Source of the DNA: Amycolatopsis nivea
GTDB taxonomy: Bacteria > Actinomycetota > Actinomycetes > Mycobacteriales > Pseudonocardiaceae
Direction of reading: 5' to 3'
DNA length: 64,000 nt
NCBI RefSeq assembly: GCF_004522235.1
Contig: NZ_SDLT01000036.1
Coordinates: forward strand, 31,834 to 95,833
The notes below the pieces were generated by a model that was given only the letters and a program-made list of their open reading frames with translations, did not search any database and was not told where the DNA came from. The position numbers and the translations under genes were made by a program. Below, one piece after another: positions 32,923 to 41,693 of the stretch. How positions within the stretch are numbered: the stretch's first letter is position 1; each line of letters starts with the position of its first letter.

Positions 32923-33477
32923 ATGGCGAAGCCCGACAAGGTGGCGGCCGTCGCCGAGATCGCGGAGAGTTTCCGCAGCAGCTCGGCCACCGTCGTTACC
33001 GAGTACACCGGCCTCTCCGTGACTCAGCTGTCCCAGCTGCGCCGCGCTCTCGGCACCAGTGCCAAGTACCGGGTCGCGAAGAACACCCTCGTCAAGCGTG
33101 CCGCTGAGGACGCCGGCCTCGAGGGGATCGAGGACCTGTTCGTCGGCCCGACCGCGATCGCTTTTGTGCACGGCGAAGCAGTCGACGCCGCGAAGGCGCT
33201 TCGCGACTTCGCGAAGGAAAACAACGCGCTTGTCATCAAGGGCGGCTACATGGACGGCAAGTCGCTGTCCGTGGACGAGATCACCAAGATCGCCGATCTC
33301 GACAGCCGCGAGGTGCTGCTCTCCAAGGCGGCGGGCGCGTTCAAGGCGAAGCTTTCCCAGGCCGCGGCGCTGTTCCAGGCGCCCGCGTCCCAGGTTGCCC
33401 GCCTGGCTGCCGCGCTGGAGGAGAAGCAGCGCAACGCCACCGGTACCGAAGCAGCCGAAGCACCCGCCGAGAGCTGA
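32923..33477 (+). CDS. rplJ: 50S ribosomal protein L10
   Basis: A 184-aa L10 with 'YTGLSVTQLSQLRRALGTSAKYRVAKNTL' near residues 27-55, the rRNA-binding core, and a C-terminal helix (about 140-170) that anchors L7/L12 dimers. The ATG follows AGAGAGGAGGCGACC. It lies upstream of rplL by 50 bases, and both should be controlled by the leader at 32712. Confidence 0.97.
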   Translation: MAKPDKVAAVAEIAESFRSSSATVVTEYTGLSVTQLSQLRRALGTSAKYRVAKNTLVKRAAEDAGLEGIEDLFVGPTAIAFVHGEAVDAAKALRDFAKENNALVIKGGYMDGKSLSVDEITKIADLDSREVLLSKAAGAFKAKLSQAAALFQAPASQVARLAAALEEKQRNATGTEAAEAPAES

Positions 33478-33527
33478 ACCACCCCACCCCCCGAACGTCT
33501 CGTTCGTTTTTCTGAGAGGAAGCCATC

Positions 33528-33914
33528 ATGGCGAAGCTGAGCACCGCCGAGCTGATCGACGCCTTCAAGGAGCTGACCCTTCTTGAGCTGTCCGAGTTCG
33601 TGAAGGAATTCGAAGAGGTCTTCGACGTCACCGCCGCCGCCCCGGCCGCCGTCGTCGCCGCCGCCCCGGGCGCCGCGCCCGCCGAGGCCGCTGCGGAGCA
33701 GGACGAGTTCGACGTCATCCTCGACTCGGCCGGCGACAAGAAGATCCAGGTCATCAAGGTCGTCCGCGAGGTCGTCTCCGGTCTGGGCCTGAAGGAGGCC
33801 AAGGAGCTGGTCGAGGCCGCTCCGAAGGCGCTCCTGGAGAAGGTCGACAAGGAGGCCGCCGAGGCCGCCAAGGAGAAGCTCGAGGCCGCTGGCGCCAAGA
33901 TCTCCATCAAGTGA
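33528..33914 (+). CDS. rplL: 50S ribosomal protein L7/L12
   Basis: A 128-aa L7/L12. The N-terminal dimerisation domain (STAELIDAFKELTLLELSEF) is followed by an Ala/Pro-rich hinge (about 38-58) and the C-terminal factor-binding domain with 'KIQVIKVVREVVSGLGLKEAK'. It recruits and stimulates elongation-factor GTPases. ATG after GAGAGGAAGCC. Confidence 0.97.
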   Translation: MAKLSTAELIDAFKELTLLELSEFVKEFEEVFDVTAAAPAAVVAAAPGAAPAEAAAEQDEFDVILDSAGDKKIQVIKVVREVVSGLGLKEAKELVEAAPKALLEKVDKEAAEAAKEKLEAAGAKISIK

Positions 33915-33947
33915 TCCCGGGCGCGCAAGCGCCTGTTGCACCACCTC

Positions 33948-33986
33948 GAAAGGGGCGGACACCCGACACGGGTGCCCGCCCCTTTC
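33948..33986 (+). terminator. Intrinsic terminator after rplL
   Basis: GAAAGGGGCGG plus CACCCG pairs with the complementary arm ending CCGCCCCTTTC around a 3-base loop, with one internal mismatch. It should end the rplJ-rplL transcript. Confidence 0.75.
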
Positions 33987-34372
33987 GCTGTCCGGACAAA
34001 AAAGACGCACAGTCGCCGAGCCGGGCCCGCGACACCCTCGTTCAGGCGAACAAACCGTGCGTCCGGCGACCCCGGGTCACCCCCTGTTTGCCGCGTTTCC
34101 CGCCGGTTAACCCGTCAGGGTGAGCGGAAGTCGGCCATCTGGATCTGCGCCCGAACGTGACGTGCACTACCGTGCTGCCAGCGGTCGCCGTACTGGATCC
34201 CCGTCGCGTGAGGTGTGCACGGGGGCTGGCCAGAGAACAAAACTGGTGAGTAACCTGTTCGCGCTCAGCTCGTTGCACCTGGTTGAAGCGGAGTTCGCCG
34301 CGCGAGCTCCGCCGCTGCCAGCGGTGACGGGGCGGCGGTGCGCGACGACGCGGAACAGCTCCTGGAGGTGCG
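33987..34372. other. Non-coding region upstream of the mce operon
   Basis: About 385 bases between the rplL terminator and mkl. No convincing gene is present. It must contain the promoter of the mce operon, but I see no clear -10/-35 pair or operator dyad. Confidence 0.4.
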
Positions 34373-35554
34373 ATGGGTGCCGAGGTGGTCATCGAAGGTC
34401 TGACGAAGTCCTTCGGAAAGCAGACCATCTGGCGGGACGTGACGCTGACCCTGCCTCCCGGCGAGGTCTCGGCGATGCTCGGCCCGTCCGGAACCGGCAA
34501 GTCCGTGTTCCTGAAGTCGATGATCGGCCTGCTCAAGCCGGACCGCGGACGATGCGTCATCAACGGCGTCGACATCGTCACCTGCTCCGAGCACAAGCTG
34601 TACGAGATCCGGAAGCTCTTCGGCGTCCTGTTCCAGGACGGCGCGCTGTTCGGCTCGATGAACCTCTTCGACAACGTGGCCTTCCCGCTGCGGGAGCACA
34701 CGAAGAAGTCCGAGACCGAGATCCGCCGCATCGTGCTCGAGAAGCTCGAGATCACCGGTCTGGCCGGCGCGGACAAGAAGCTCCCCGGCGAGATCTCCGG
34801 CGGTATGCGCAAGCGCGCCGGCCTCGCCCGCGCCCTCGTGCTGGACCCGGAGATCATCCTGGTCGACGAGCCGGACTCCGGTCTCGACCCGGTCCGCACG
34901 ACCTACATCTCGCAGCTCTTCCTGGACGTCAACGCCCAGATCGACGCGACGTTCCTGATCGTGTCGCACAACATCAACCTCGCCCGCACGGTGCCGGACA
35001 ACCTCGGCATGCTGTTCCGCAAGGAACTCGTCATGTTCGGCCCGCGCGAGGTGCTGCTGACCAGCGACGAACCGGTGGTCGAGCAGTTCCTCAACGGCCG
35101 CAAGCTCGGCCCGATCGGCATGTCCGAGGAGAAGGACAGCGCCCAGATGGCCCGCGAGCAGGCCGAGGCCGAGGCGGGCCACGGCGACGTGCTCAACGAG
35201 GACGTGCGCGGCGTCGTGCCGCAGATGCAGGTCAGCCCGGGCGTGCCGGAGCGGGCCGGGGCGAAGCGGCGGATGGACCGCGTCATGCGGATCCTGCACA
35301 CGCTCCCGCCGAGCGCGCAGGAGGGGATCATCGAATCCCTGACGCCCGAGCAGCAGCGGCACTACAACGTGCGGCCCAACCCCGGCGCCTTCCACCACCA
35401 GCCAGGTCCCGAGGACACCCAGCAGCTGCCTCCGGTCAGCTCGCCGGGTCCGGTGCCCAACCAGCACCAGGGACAGCTCCCCGCCGACCAGGTCGCGCGC
35501 ATCCCCGGCGCCGCGGACCGCCGGTCGCCCCGGCACGGGCAGGGTGGCGCGTGA
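34373..35554 (+). CDS. mkl: Mce transporter ATPase (Mkl/MceG, MlaF family)
   Basis: A 393-aa ABC ATPase with Walker A GPSGTGKS near residue 38, signature ISGGMRKRAGLARAL near 143 and Walker B IILVDEPDSGLDP near 162. The last 150 residues are a Pro/Gln-rich extension characteristic of the actinobacterial MceG group. It powers lipid or sterol import through the YrbE permeases. It is the first gene of the mce operon and overlaps yrbEA (GTGA); in mycobacteria the ATPase gene is unlinked. ATG at 34373 after GGAGGTG. Confidence 0.93.
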   Translation: MGAEVVIEGLTKSFGKQTIWRDVTLTLPPGEVSAMLGPSGTGKSVFLKSMIGLLKPDRGRCVINGVDIVTCSEHKLYEIRKLFGVLFQDGALFGSMNLFDNVAFPLREHTKKSETEIRRIVLEKLEITGLAGADKKLPGEISGGMRKRAGLARALVLDPEIILVDEPDSGLDPVRTTYISQLFLDVNAQIDATFLIVSHNINLARTVPDNLGMLFRKELVMFGPREVLLTSDEPVVEQFLNGRKLGPIGMSEEKDSAQMAREQAEAEAGHGDVLNEDVRGVVPQMQVSPGVPERAGAKRRMDRVMRILHTLPPSAQEGIIESLTPEQQRHYNVRPNPGAFHHQPGPEDTQQLPPVSSPGPVPNQHQGQLPADQVARIPGAADRRSPRHGQGGA

Positions 35555-36339
35555 CCACCAGCACGGCCAAGATCCCCGGCTACGGAATGCTGCGGGAGAC
35601 CGGGAACCTGTTCGCGCTCGGCCTCGACATCATCCGCGGCATCTTCCAGCGCCCGTTCCAGTTCCGCGAGTTCATCCAGCAGGCCTGGTTCGTCGCGAGC
35701 GTGACGATCCTGCCGACCGCGCTCGTCGCGATCCCGTTCGGCGCGGTCATCTCGCTGCAGTTCGGCGCGCTCGCCCGCCAGCTCGGCGCGCAGTCCTACA
35801 CCGGTGCCGGTTCGGTGCTGGCGACCGTGCAGCAGGCCAGTCCGCTGGTCACCGCGCTGCTGGTGGCCGGCGCGGGCGGCAGCGCGGTCTGTGCGGACAT
35901 CGGCGCGCGGACCATCCGCGAGGAGATCGACGCGATGGAGGTGCTGGGCGTCTCCGCGGTCCAGCGCCTGATCGTGCCCCGCACGCTCGCCATGATGCTC
36001 GTCGCGCTCCTGCTCAACGGCATGGTCAGCGTCATCGGCGTGCTCGGCGGCTACTTCTTCAACGTCGTGCTCCAGGGCGGCACCCCTGGTGCGTACCTGT
36101 CCAGCTTCTCCGCGCTCGCGCAGCTGCCCGACCTCTGGGTCGGCGAGATCAAGGCGCTGATCTTCGGCTTCATCGCGGCGGTCGTGGCGGCTTACCGCGG
36201 CCTGCACCCGAGCGGCGGCCCGAAGGGCGTCGGCGACGCGGTGAACCAGTCGGTGGTCATCACGTTCCTGCTGCTCTTCGTCGTGAACTTCGTGATCACG
36301 CTGATCTACCTGCAGCTCGTGCCCGGAAAGCTGGACTGA
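35551..36339 (+). CDS. yrbEA: YrbE/MlaE-type permease subunit A
   Basis: A 262-aa MlaE-family integral membrane protein with five to six predicted helices and the conserved cytoplasmic loop 'DIGARTIREEIDAMEVLGVSAVQRLIVPR' near residues 117-145, which couples to the ATPase. It forms the Mce channel with YrbEB. The GTG start overlaps the mkl stop by four bases, and the next gene begins 2 bases after its stop. Confidence 0.93.
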   Translation: MTTSTAKIPGYGMLRETGNLFALGLDIIRGIFQRPFQFREFIQQAWFVASVTILPTALVAIPFGAVISLQFGALARQLGAQSYTGAGSVLATVQQASPLVTALLVAGAGGSAVCADIGARTIREEIDAMEVLGVSAVQRLIVPRTLAMMLVALLLNGMVSVIGVLGGYFFNVVLQGGTPGAYLSSFSALAQLPDLWVGEIKALIFGFIAAVVAAYRGLHPSGGPKGVGDAVNQSVVITFLLLFVVNFVITLIYLQLVPGKLD

Positions 36340-36341
36340 TC

Positions 36342-37178
36342 ATGACGTTCCTCTCGGGGGCGAAGCGGATCGCCAACCGCCCGCTGGAGACCCTGGACAC
36401 GCTCGGCGACCAGATGTCGTTCTACGGCAGGGCTCTGCTGTGGACGCCGCGCACGCTGCGCCGCTACACCAAGGAAGTGCTGCGGCTGCTGGCCGAGGTG
36501 AGCTTCGGTTCCGGCTCGCTCGCGGTCATCGGCGGCACGGTCGGCGTGATGGTCGGCCTGACGCTGTTCACCGGTGTTCTCGTCGGCCTCCAGGGCTACT
36601 CGGCGCTGAACTCGATCGGCACCTCGGCCTTCACCGGCTTCCTCACCGCGTTCTTCAACACCCGCGAGATCGCGCCGCTGGTCGCCGGGCTGGCGCTGTC
36701 GGCGACGGTCGGCGCGGGCTTCACCGCGCAGCTCGGCGCGATGCGGATCTCCGAGGAGATCGACGCGCTCGAGGTGATGGGCGTGCCGAGCCTCCCGTAC
36801 CTGGTGACCACGCGGATCATCGCCGGGTTCGTGGCCGTGATCCCGCTGTACGTGATCGGCCTGCTGAGCTCGTACCTCGCCTCGCGGCTGGTCGTTATCT
36901 ATATCTACGGACAATCCGCGGGTACCTACGACCATTACTTCGACCTGTTCCTACCACCGCAAGACGTGCTCTATTCGTTCATCAAGGTGCTGATCTTCAG
37001 CGTTTTGATCATTCTTTCGCACTGCTACTTCGGGTACCGGGCCAGCGGCGGGCCCGCCGGGGTGGGCGTGGCCGTCGGCCGCGCGGTGCGGCTTTCCATC
37101 GTCACGGTTTCGGTCGTGAACTTCTTCATCGGTTTCGCGATTTGGGGAACCGACGTCACGGTGAGGATTGCGGGATGA
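36342..37178 (+). CDS. yrbEB: YrbE/MlaE-type permease subunit B
   Basis: A 278-aa MlaE-family membrane protein, partner of YrbEA. It has the same loop 'AQLGAMRISEEIDALEVMGVPSLPYLVTTR' near residues 128-157 and a C-terminal 'GYRASGGPAGVGVAVGRAVRLS'. Its stop overlaps the mceA start (ATGA). It should be a heterodimer subunit of a lipid importer in the inner membrane. Confidence 0.93.
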   Translation: MTFLSGAKRIANRPLETLDTLGDQMSFYGRALLWTPRTLRRYTKEVLRLLAEVSFGSGSLAVIGGTVGVMVGLTLFTGVLVGLQGYSALNSIGTSAFTGFLTAFFNTREIAPLVAGLALSATVGAGFTAQLGAMRISEEIDALEVMGVPSLPYLVTTRIIAGFVAVIPLYVIGLLSSYLASRLVVIYIYGQSAGTYDHYFDLFLPPQDVLYSFIKVLIFSVLIILSHCYFGYRASGGPAGVGVAVGRAVRLSIVTVSVVNFFIGFAIWGTDVTVRIAG

Positions 37179-38506
37179 CCACACTACGGCGCAGGTTGCT
37201 CGGCCTGCTGCTGGTGGCGGTGCTCGTCGGCGGGATCGCGCTCAGCATCGCGATGTACGACAAGGCGTTCAGCAAGTTCGTCACCGTGAAGCTCGACGCG
37301 GGCCACATCGGCAACCAGCTGCTCAAGCAGTCGGACGTGAAGGTCCGCGGTTTGATCGTCGGTTCGGTGCAGGACATCAAGGCCACCGAGAACGGCGCGG
37401 AACTGACGCTGGCGATGGATCCGGAGTCGGTGAAGCTGATTCCGGAGAACGTGTCCGCGCGATTCCTTCCCAAGACGTTGTTCGGCGAACGCTATGTGTC
37501 GCTGCAGATTCCGCAGGACCCGTCGAGCAGGACGCTTTCCCAGGGCGACGTGATCACCCAGGACCGCACTTCCGGCGCGGTCGAACTGGACCAGGCGCTC
37601 GAACACCTGATGCCGGTGCTGCAGGCGGTGCAGCCGCAGAAGCTGTCCAGCACGCTCACCGCGATCTCGACCGCGCTGCAGGGCCGCGGCAAGCCGCTCG
37701 GCGAAACGCTTTCGCAGCTCGGCCAGTACATCGGCGAGCTGAACCCGCACGAGCCGGAGCTGCAGCACAACCTCCAGGCGCTCGCGGAGTTCTCCGGACA
37801 CCTGAGCAACGCGACGCCGGATCTGGTGCAGAGCCTGGACAACCTGAGCACGACCACGCGCACCGTGGTCGCCGAGCAGGCGAACCTGTCGAGCCTCTAC
37901 GGCAACCTCACCACCGCGTCGCAGGACCTGCAGTCGTTCCTCGAGGCGAACTCGCAGAACCTGATCAGCCTCGCCAGCACCGCGCGCCCGACCGCTGAGC
38001 TGCTCGCCAAGTACTCGCCGGAATACCCGTGCGTGCTGAAGCAGATGGCGAAGGTCGTGCCGGTCGCGGACGCGGCGCTGGGCAAGTACAACGGCAAGCC
38101 CGGCCTGAACGCGACCATCGAGGTCGTCGTCAACCGCGGGCCGTACAAGCCGGGCGAGGAACCGCGGTTCGAGGACAAGCGCGGTCCGCGCTGCTACGAC
38201 CTCAACCCCGCGCCGGACCCGTTCCCGCAGCAACCGCCGGACGGCCCGTTCAAGGACGGCACCAAACAGGGCGCGGCTCCGAAGACCGTGGGCGAGGGCC
38301 TCAACCCGGCCAACTTCAAGGCGGACGCGGCCGGGGCCAACGGCGGCGGCACCTCGGGCGGCAACCCGGTCAACACCGCGGCCGAGAACAACTTCCTCGC
38401 CGCGCTGGTCAGCCCGGAGATGGGGATTTCGCAAAACCAGTTCCCGGGCTGGGGCTCGCTGCTCGTCGGCCCGCTCTACCGGGGCACGGAGGTGACGGTC
38501 AAGTGA
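37175..38506 (+). CDS. mceA: Mce protein A
   Basis: A 443-aa Mce-family substrate-binding protein with an N-terminal membrane anchor (LLGLLLVAVLVGGIALSIAMY), the MCE domain (VTVKLDAGHIGNQLLKQSDVKVRGLIVGSVQDI, about 30-115) and a long helical tube-forming region. The C-terminal 100 residues are Pro/Gly-rich. Six such proteins form a periplasmic hexameric channel for hydrophobic substrates. It overlaps both neighbours' stop/start codons. Confidence 0.92.
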   Translation: MTTLRRRLLGLLLVAVLVGGIALSIAMYDKAFSKFVTVKLDAGHIGNQLLKQSDVKVRGLIVGSVQDIKATENGAELTLAMDPESVKLIPENVSARFLPKTLFGERYVSLQIPQDPSSRTLSQGDVITQDRTSGAVELDQALEHLMPVLQAVQPQKLSSTLTAISTALQGRGKPLGETLSQLGQYIGELNPHEPELQHNLQALAEFSGHLSNATPDLVQSLDNLSTTTRTVVAEQANLSSLYGNLTTASQDLQSFLEANSQNLISLASTARPTAELLAKYSPEYPCVLKQMAKVVPVADAALGKYNGKPGLNATIEVVVNRGPYKPGEEPRFEDKRGPRCYDLNPAPDPFPQQPPDGPFKDGTKQGAAPKTVGEGLNPANFKADAAGANGGGTSGGNPVNTAAENNFLAALVSPEMGISQNQFPGWGSLLVGPLYRGTEVTVK

Positions 38507-39531
38507 GGGGACTCGCCGCACCGCTGATCAAGCTGACGATCTTCGTGGTCGTCACGGTGCTGTTCACGACAGTGCTCGGCATCAGCATCGCGAACATCAA
38601 CACCACCAGCACGAGCGCCTACTCCGCGCGGTTCACCGACGCCACGCTCCTGCTGCCGAACGACGACGTGCGCATCGCCGGCGTCCGCGTCGGCCAGGTC
38701 AAGGACGTGAAGATCGTCGACAAGCGCCAGGCGCAGGTGGACTTCGAGGTCGACTCCGGGCGCAAGCTCCCGGCAGGCGTGACCGCGCAGATCAAGTTCC
38801 GCAACCTGGTCGGCCAGCGCTACGTCTCCCTCGGCGAGGGCGACGACACCAGCGGCGCGACGCTCAAGCCGGGCGACACCATCCCGCTCGAGCGCACGAC
38901 GCCCGCGCTGGACCTGACCGAGCTGTTCAACGGCTTCAAGCCGCTGTTCACCGCGCTGAACCCGGCCGACGTCAACAAGCTGTCGTACGAGGTCATCCAG
39001 GTGCTGCAGGGCGAGGGCGGCACGGTGGAAAGCCTGCTGTCGCACACCGCTTCGCTGGCCACCACGATCGCCAACAAGGACCAGGTGATCGGCGAGGTCA
39101 TCGACAACCTCAACTCGGTCCTCGACACGGTCAACCAGCACACCCCGCAGCTCAACGACCTGATCGTGAAGCTGCAGCAGCTGGTGTCCGGCCTCGCCGC
39201 GGACCGCAAGCCGATCGGCGACGCGATCGAGGGGCTGGGCAACCTGGCCAACACGACCGCCGGTCTGCTGACCGACGCGCGGGCTCCGTTGAAGGACGAC
39301 ATCGCCGCTCTGGGCAAGCTCACCACGAACCTGAACCAGAACGAGCCGCTCGTCGAGCACTTCATCCAGTTCATGCCGAAGAAGGTCAGTGCGCTCACCC
39401 GCACCGCCGACTACGGCTCGTGGTTCAACTTCTACTCCTGCGAGATGACCGGGACGGTGGGCGTGCCAGGGCTGCTGCCGCCGACGGACTTCACGCTCGC
39501 GCCGGTGAACCGGGACAGGTGCAAGCCATGA
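38503..39531 (+). CDS. mceB: Mce protein B
   Basis: A 342-aa Mce-family protein: N-terminal anchor (LIKLTIFVVVTVLFTTVLGISI), MCE domain with 'NDDVRIAGVRVGQVKDVKIVDKR' near 53-75 and FRNLVGQRYVSL near 100, then a long helical region and a Cys-containing C-terminus (FYSCEM). The GTG start overlaps mceA by four bases. It is expected to be the second subunit of the Mce1-type hexamer. Confidence 0.92.
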   Translation: MRGLAAPLIKLTIFVVVTVLFTTVLGISIANINTTSTSAYSARFTDATLLLPNDDVRIAGVRVGQVKDVKIVDKRQAQVDFEVDSGRKLPAGVTAQIKFRNLVGQRYVSLGEGDDTSGATLKPGDTIPLERTTPALDLTELFNGFKPLFTALNPADVNKLSYEVIQVLQGEGGTVESLLSHTASLATTIANKDQVIGEVIDNLNSVLDTVNQHTPQLNDLIVKLQQLVSGLAADRKPIGDAIEGLGNLANTTAGLLTDARAPLKDDIAALGKLTTNLNQNEPLVEHFIQFMPKKVSALTRTADYGSWFNFYSCEMTGTVGVPGLLPPTDFTLAPVNRDRCKP

Positions 39532-40514
39532 AGTCCTTCCAGAAACGCAACCCGATCCCGATCGCGCTGGTCGGCATCGCGGTCATGGCGCTCGGCCTCG
39601 TCGCCGCCATGAACTCCGAGGACCTGCCGGTGATCGGCGGCGGCACCACCTACAGCGCAGACTTCTCCGAAGCGGCCGGGCTGCAGAAGGACAACGACGT
39701 GCGGATCGCGGGCGTGAAGGTCGGCAAGGTGTCCGACATCAAGCTCGACGGCCCGAACGTCAAGGTGTCGTTCAAGGTCAAGGACGCCTGGATGGGCGAC
39801 AAGACCACGGCGGCGATCAAGATCAAGACGCTGCTCGGCCAGAAGTACCTCGCGCTCGACCCGCAGGGCAACGGCAACCTCGACCCCGGTTCGCCGATCC
39901 CGCGCGACCGGACGATGTCGCCGTACGACGTGCTCGACGCGTTCCGCGGCCTGTCGCAGACGGTCGACGCGATCGACACGAACCAGCTGTCGAAGAGCTT
40001 CGAGGCGATCACCCAGACGTTCTCGAACACGCCGCAGGACGTGAAGGGCGCGCTGTCCGGGCTGTCGAAGCTGTCGGACACGATCGCCAAGCGCGATTCG
40101 CAGCTGGCGAACCTGCTGGCCAACACGCGCCAGGTGTCGCAGACCCTGGTCGACCGGGACGCCGAGGTGCAGAAGCTGATCACCGACGGCAACCAGCTGC
40201 TGGACGAGATCGGCAAGCGCGAGCAGGCGATCAAGACGCTGCTCGACGGTTCGAAGCAGCTGTCGACGCAGCTGCAGGGCCTGATCGACGACAACGACGG
40301 CCAGCTGAACCCGGTGCTCACCCAGCTCGACCAGCTCACGTCGATGCTGCAGCGCAACCAGGACTCGCTGGCGCAGGGGATCCAGAAGTTCGCGCCGTTC
40401 ATCCGGGTCTTCAACAACACGATCGGCACCGGGCACTGGTTCGACAACTACATCTGCGGCCTGGTGCTTCCCTCGGTCGGCCCGCTCAATCCGGAGGGGT
40501 GCAACTCCAAATGA
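39528..40514 (+). CDS. mceC: Mce protein C
   Basis: A 328-aa Mce-family protein with an anchor (PIALVGIAVMALGLVAAM), the MCE motif KDNDVRIAGVKVGKVSDIKL near residues 54-73, IKTLLGQKYLALDPQGNG near 100, helical coil 140-290 and a C-terminal Cys segment (YICGLV). The ATG overlaps the mceB stop, and the stop overlaps mceD (ATGA). Confidence 0.92.
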   Translation: MKSFQKRNPIPIALVGIAVMALGLVAAMNSEDLPVIGGGTTYSADFSEAAGLQKDNDVRIAGVKVGKVSDIKLDGPNVKVSFKVKDAWMGDKTTAAIKIKTLLGQKYLALDPQGNGNLDPGSPIPRDRTMSPYDVLDAFRGLSQTVDAIDTNQLSKSFEAITQTFSNTPQDVKGALSGLSKLSDTIAKRDSQLANLLANTRQVSQTLVDRDAEVQKLITDGNQLLDEIGKREQAIKTLLDGSKQLSTQLQGLIDDNDGQLNPVLTQLDQLTSMLQRNQDSLAQGIQKFAPFIRVFNNTIGTGHWFDNYICGLVLPSVGPLNPEGCNSK

Positions 40515-41692
40515 CCGACACCCGCTTCGGCCAGTCGCTCACCCGCGGCTTCACGATCGCGATCGTCCTCGCGCTCGTGGTCGCGGGCGCGCTCTGGTGG
40601 ACGTTGAAGGACGCCGGCCGCAACCACCTGACCGCGTACTTCTCCGGCGCCGTCGGCCTTTACGAGGGCAACAGCGTCCGGATGCTCGGAGTGGACATGG
40701 GCACGGTGACCAAGATCCAGCCGATGGGCAACCAGGTCCGGGTCGACCTCGAATACGACCGCTCGGTCGCGGTGCCCGCCGACGCGAAGGCGGTCATCGT
40801 GTCGCCGTCGCTGGTCAGCGACCGCTACGTCCAGCTCGCCCCGGCCTACACCGGCGGCCCGCGGATCTCCGACGGCGCGACGATCGGCCTCGACCGCACC
40901 GAGGTGCCGCTGGAGGTCGACCAGCTCGCCGCCAGCCTCGCCAAGGTCAGCGAGACGCTCGGACCGAACGGGGCCAACAAGAACGGCTCGCTTTCGGACC
41001 TGCTGAACACCGCCGCGAACAACCTCGACGGCAACGGCAAGGCGCTGCACGACACGATCACCAAGCTCGGGCAGGCGTCCGGAACGCTGGCGGGCAACAA
41101 GGACGACCTCTTCCAGACGGTGCAGAACCTCGGCAAGTTCTCCCAGTCGCTCGCCAACAGCGACGGCCAGGTGCGCCAGTTCGAGAGCCAGCTCGCCGAC
41201 GTGAGCGGATTCCTCGCCGGGGAGAAGGACAATCTCGCCCAGACCGTGCAGCAGCTCGGCACCACGCTGCAGTCGGTGCAGGGCTTCATCGAACGCAACC
41301 GCGGCCGGTTGAAGTCCAATGTGGACAAGCTGGCCAGCGTGACCAAGGTGCTGGTGGACCAGCGCAGCTCGCTCGCCGAGATCCTCGACGTCGCGCCGGT
41401 CGCGCTGTCCAACATCGTCGGCGTCTACAACGGCTCGTCCGGCACGCTCGACGCGCGGCCGAACCTCAACGAGCTGACCCAGCCGCCGCTGGTGATGGTC
41501 TGCAGCCTGCTCAAGCAGACCTCGGTGACCAAGCAGCTGCTCGGCAACGCCTGCGACGGCATCGCCAAGGTGGTCGACGGCGTGGTTCCGCTGCCGTCCA
41601 CCGCGCAGGTCATCCAGGCGATGCAGAACGGCCAGCTGCCGCCGCTGCCGCTCCCGCTGCAGGGCCAGGTCTACGGGACGCAGGGGAGCTGA
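40511..41692 (+). CDS. mceD: Mce protein D
   Basis: A 393-aa Mce-family protein: anchor (FTIAIVLALVVAGALWWTL), MCE domain with EGNSVRMLGVDMGTVTKIQ near residue 50, then repeated long helices (Asn/Leu-rich 'GNKDDLFQTVQNLGKFSQSL') and a C-terminal Pro/Leu-rich end. The ATG at 40511 overlaps the mceC stop. It should be one of six tube subunits. Confidence 0.92.
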   Translation: MTDTRFGQSLTRGFTIAIVLALVVAGALWWTLKDAGRNHLTAYFSGAVGLYEGNSVRMLGVDMGTVTKIQPMGNQVRVDLEYDRSVAVPADAKAVIVSPSLVSDRYVQLAPAYTGGPRISDGATIGLDRTEVPLEVDQLAASLAKVSETLGPNGANKNGSLSDLLNTAANNLDGNGKALHDTITKLGQASGTLAGNKDDLFQTVQNLGKFSQSLANSDGQVRQFESQLADVSGFLAGEKDNLAQTVQQLGTTLQSVQGFIERNRGRLKSNVDKLASVTKVLVDQRSSLAEILDVAPVALSNIVGVYNGSSGTLDARPNLNELTQPPLVMVCSLLKQTSVTKQLLGNACDGIAKVVDGVVPLPSTAQVIQAMQNGQLPPLPLPLQGQVYGTQGS

Positions 41693-41693
41693 C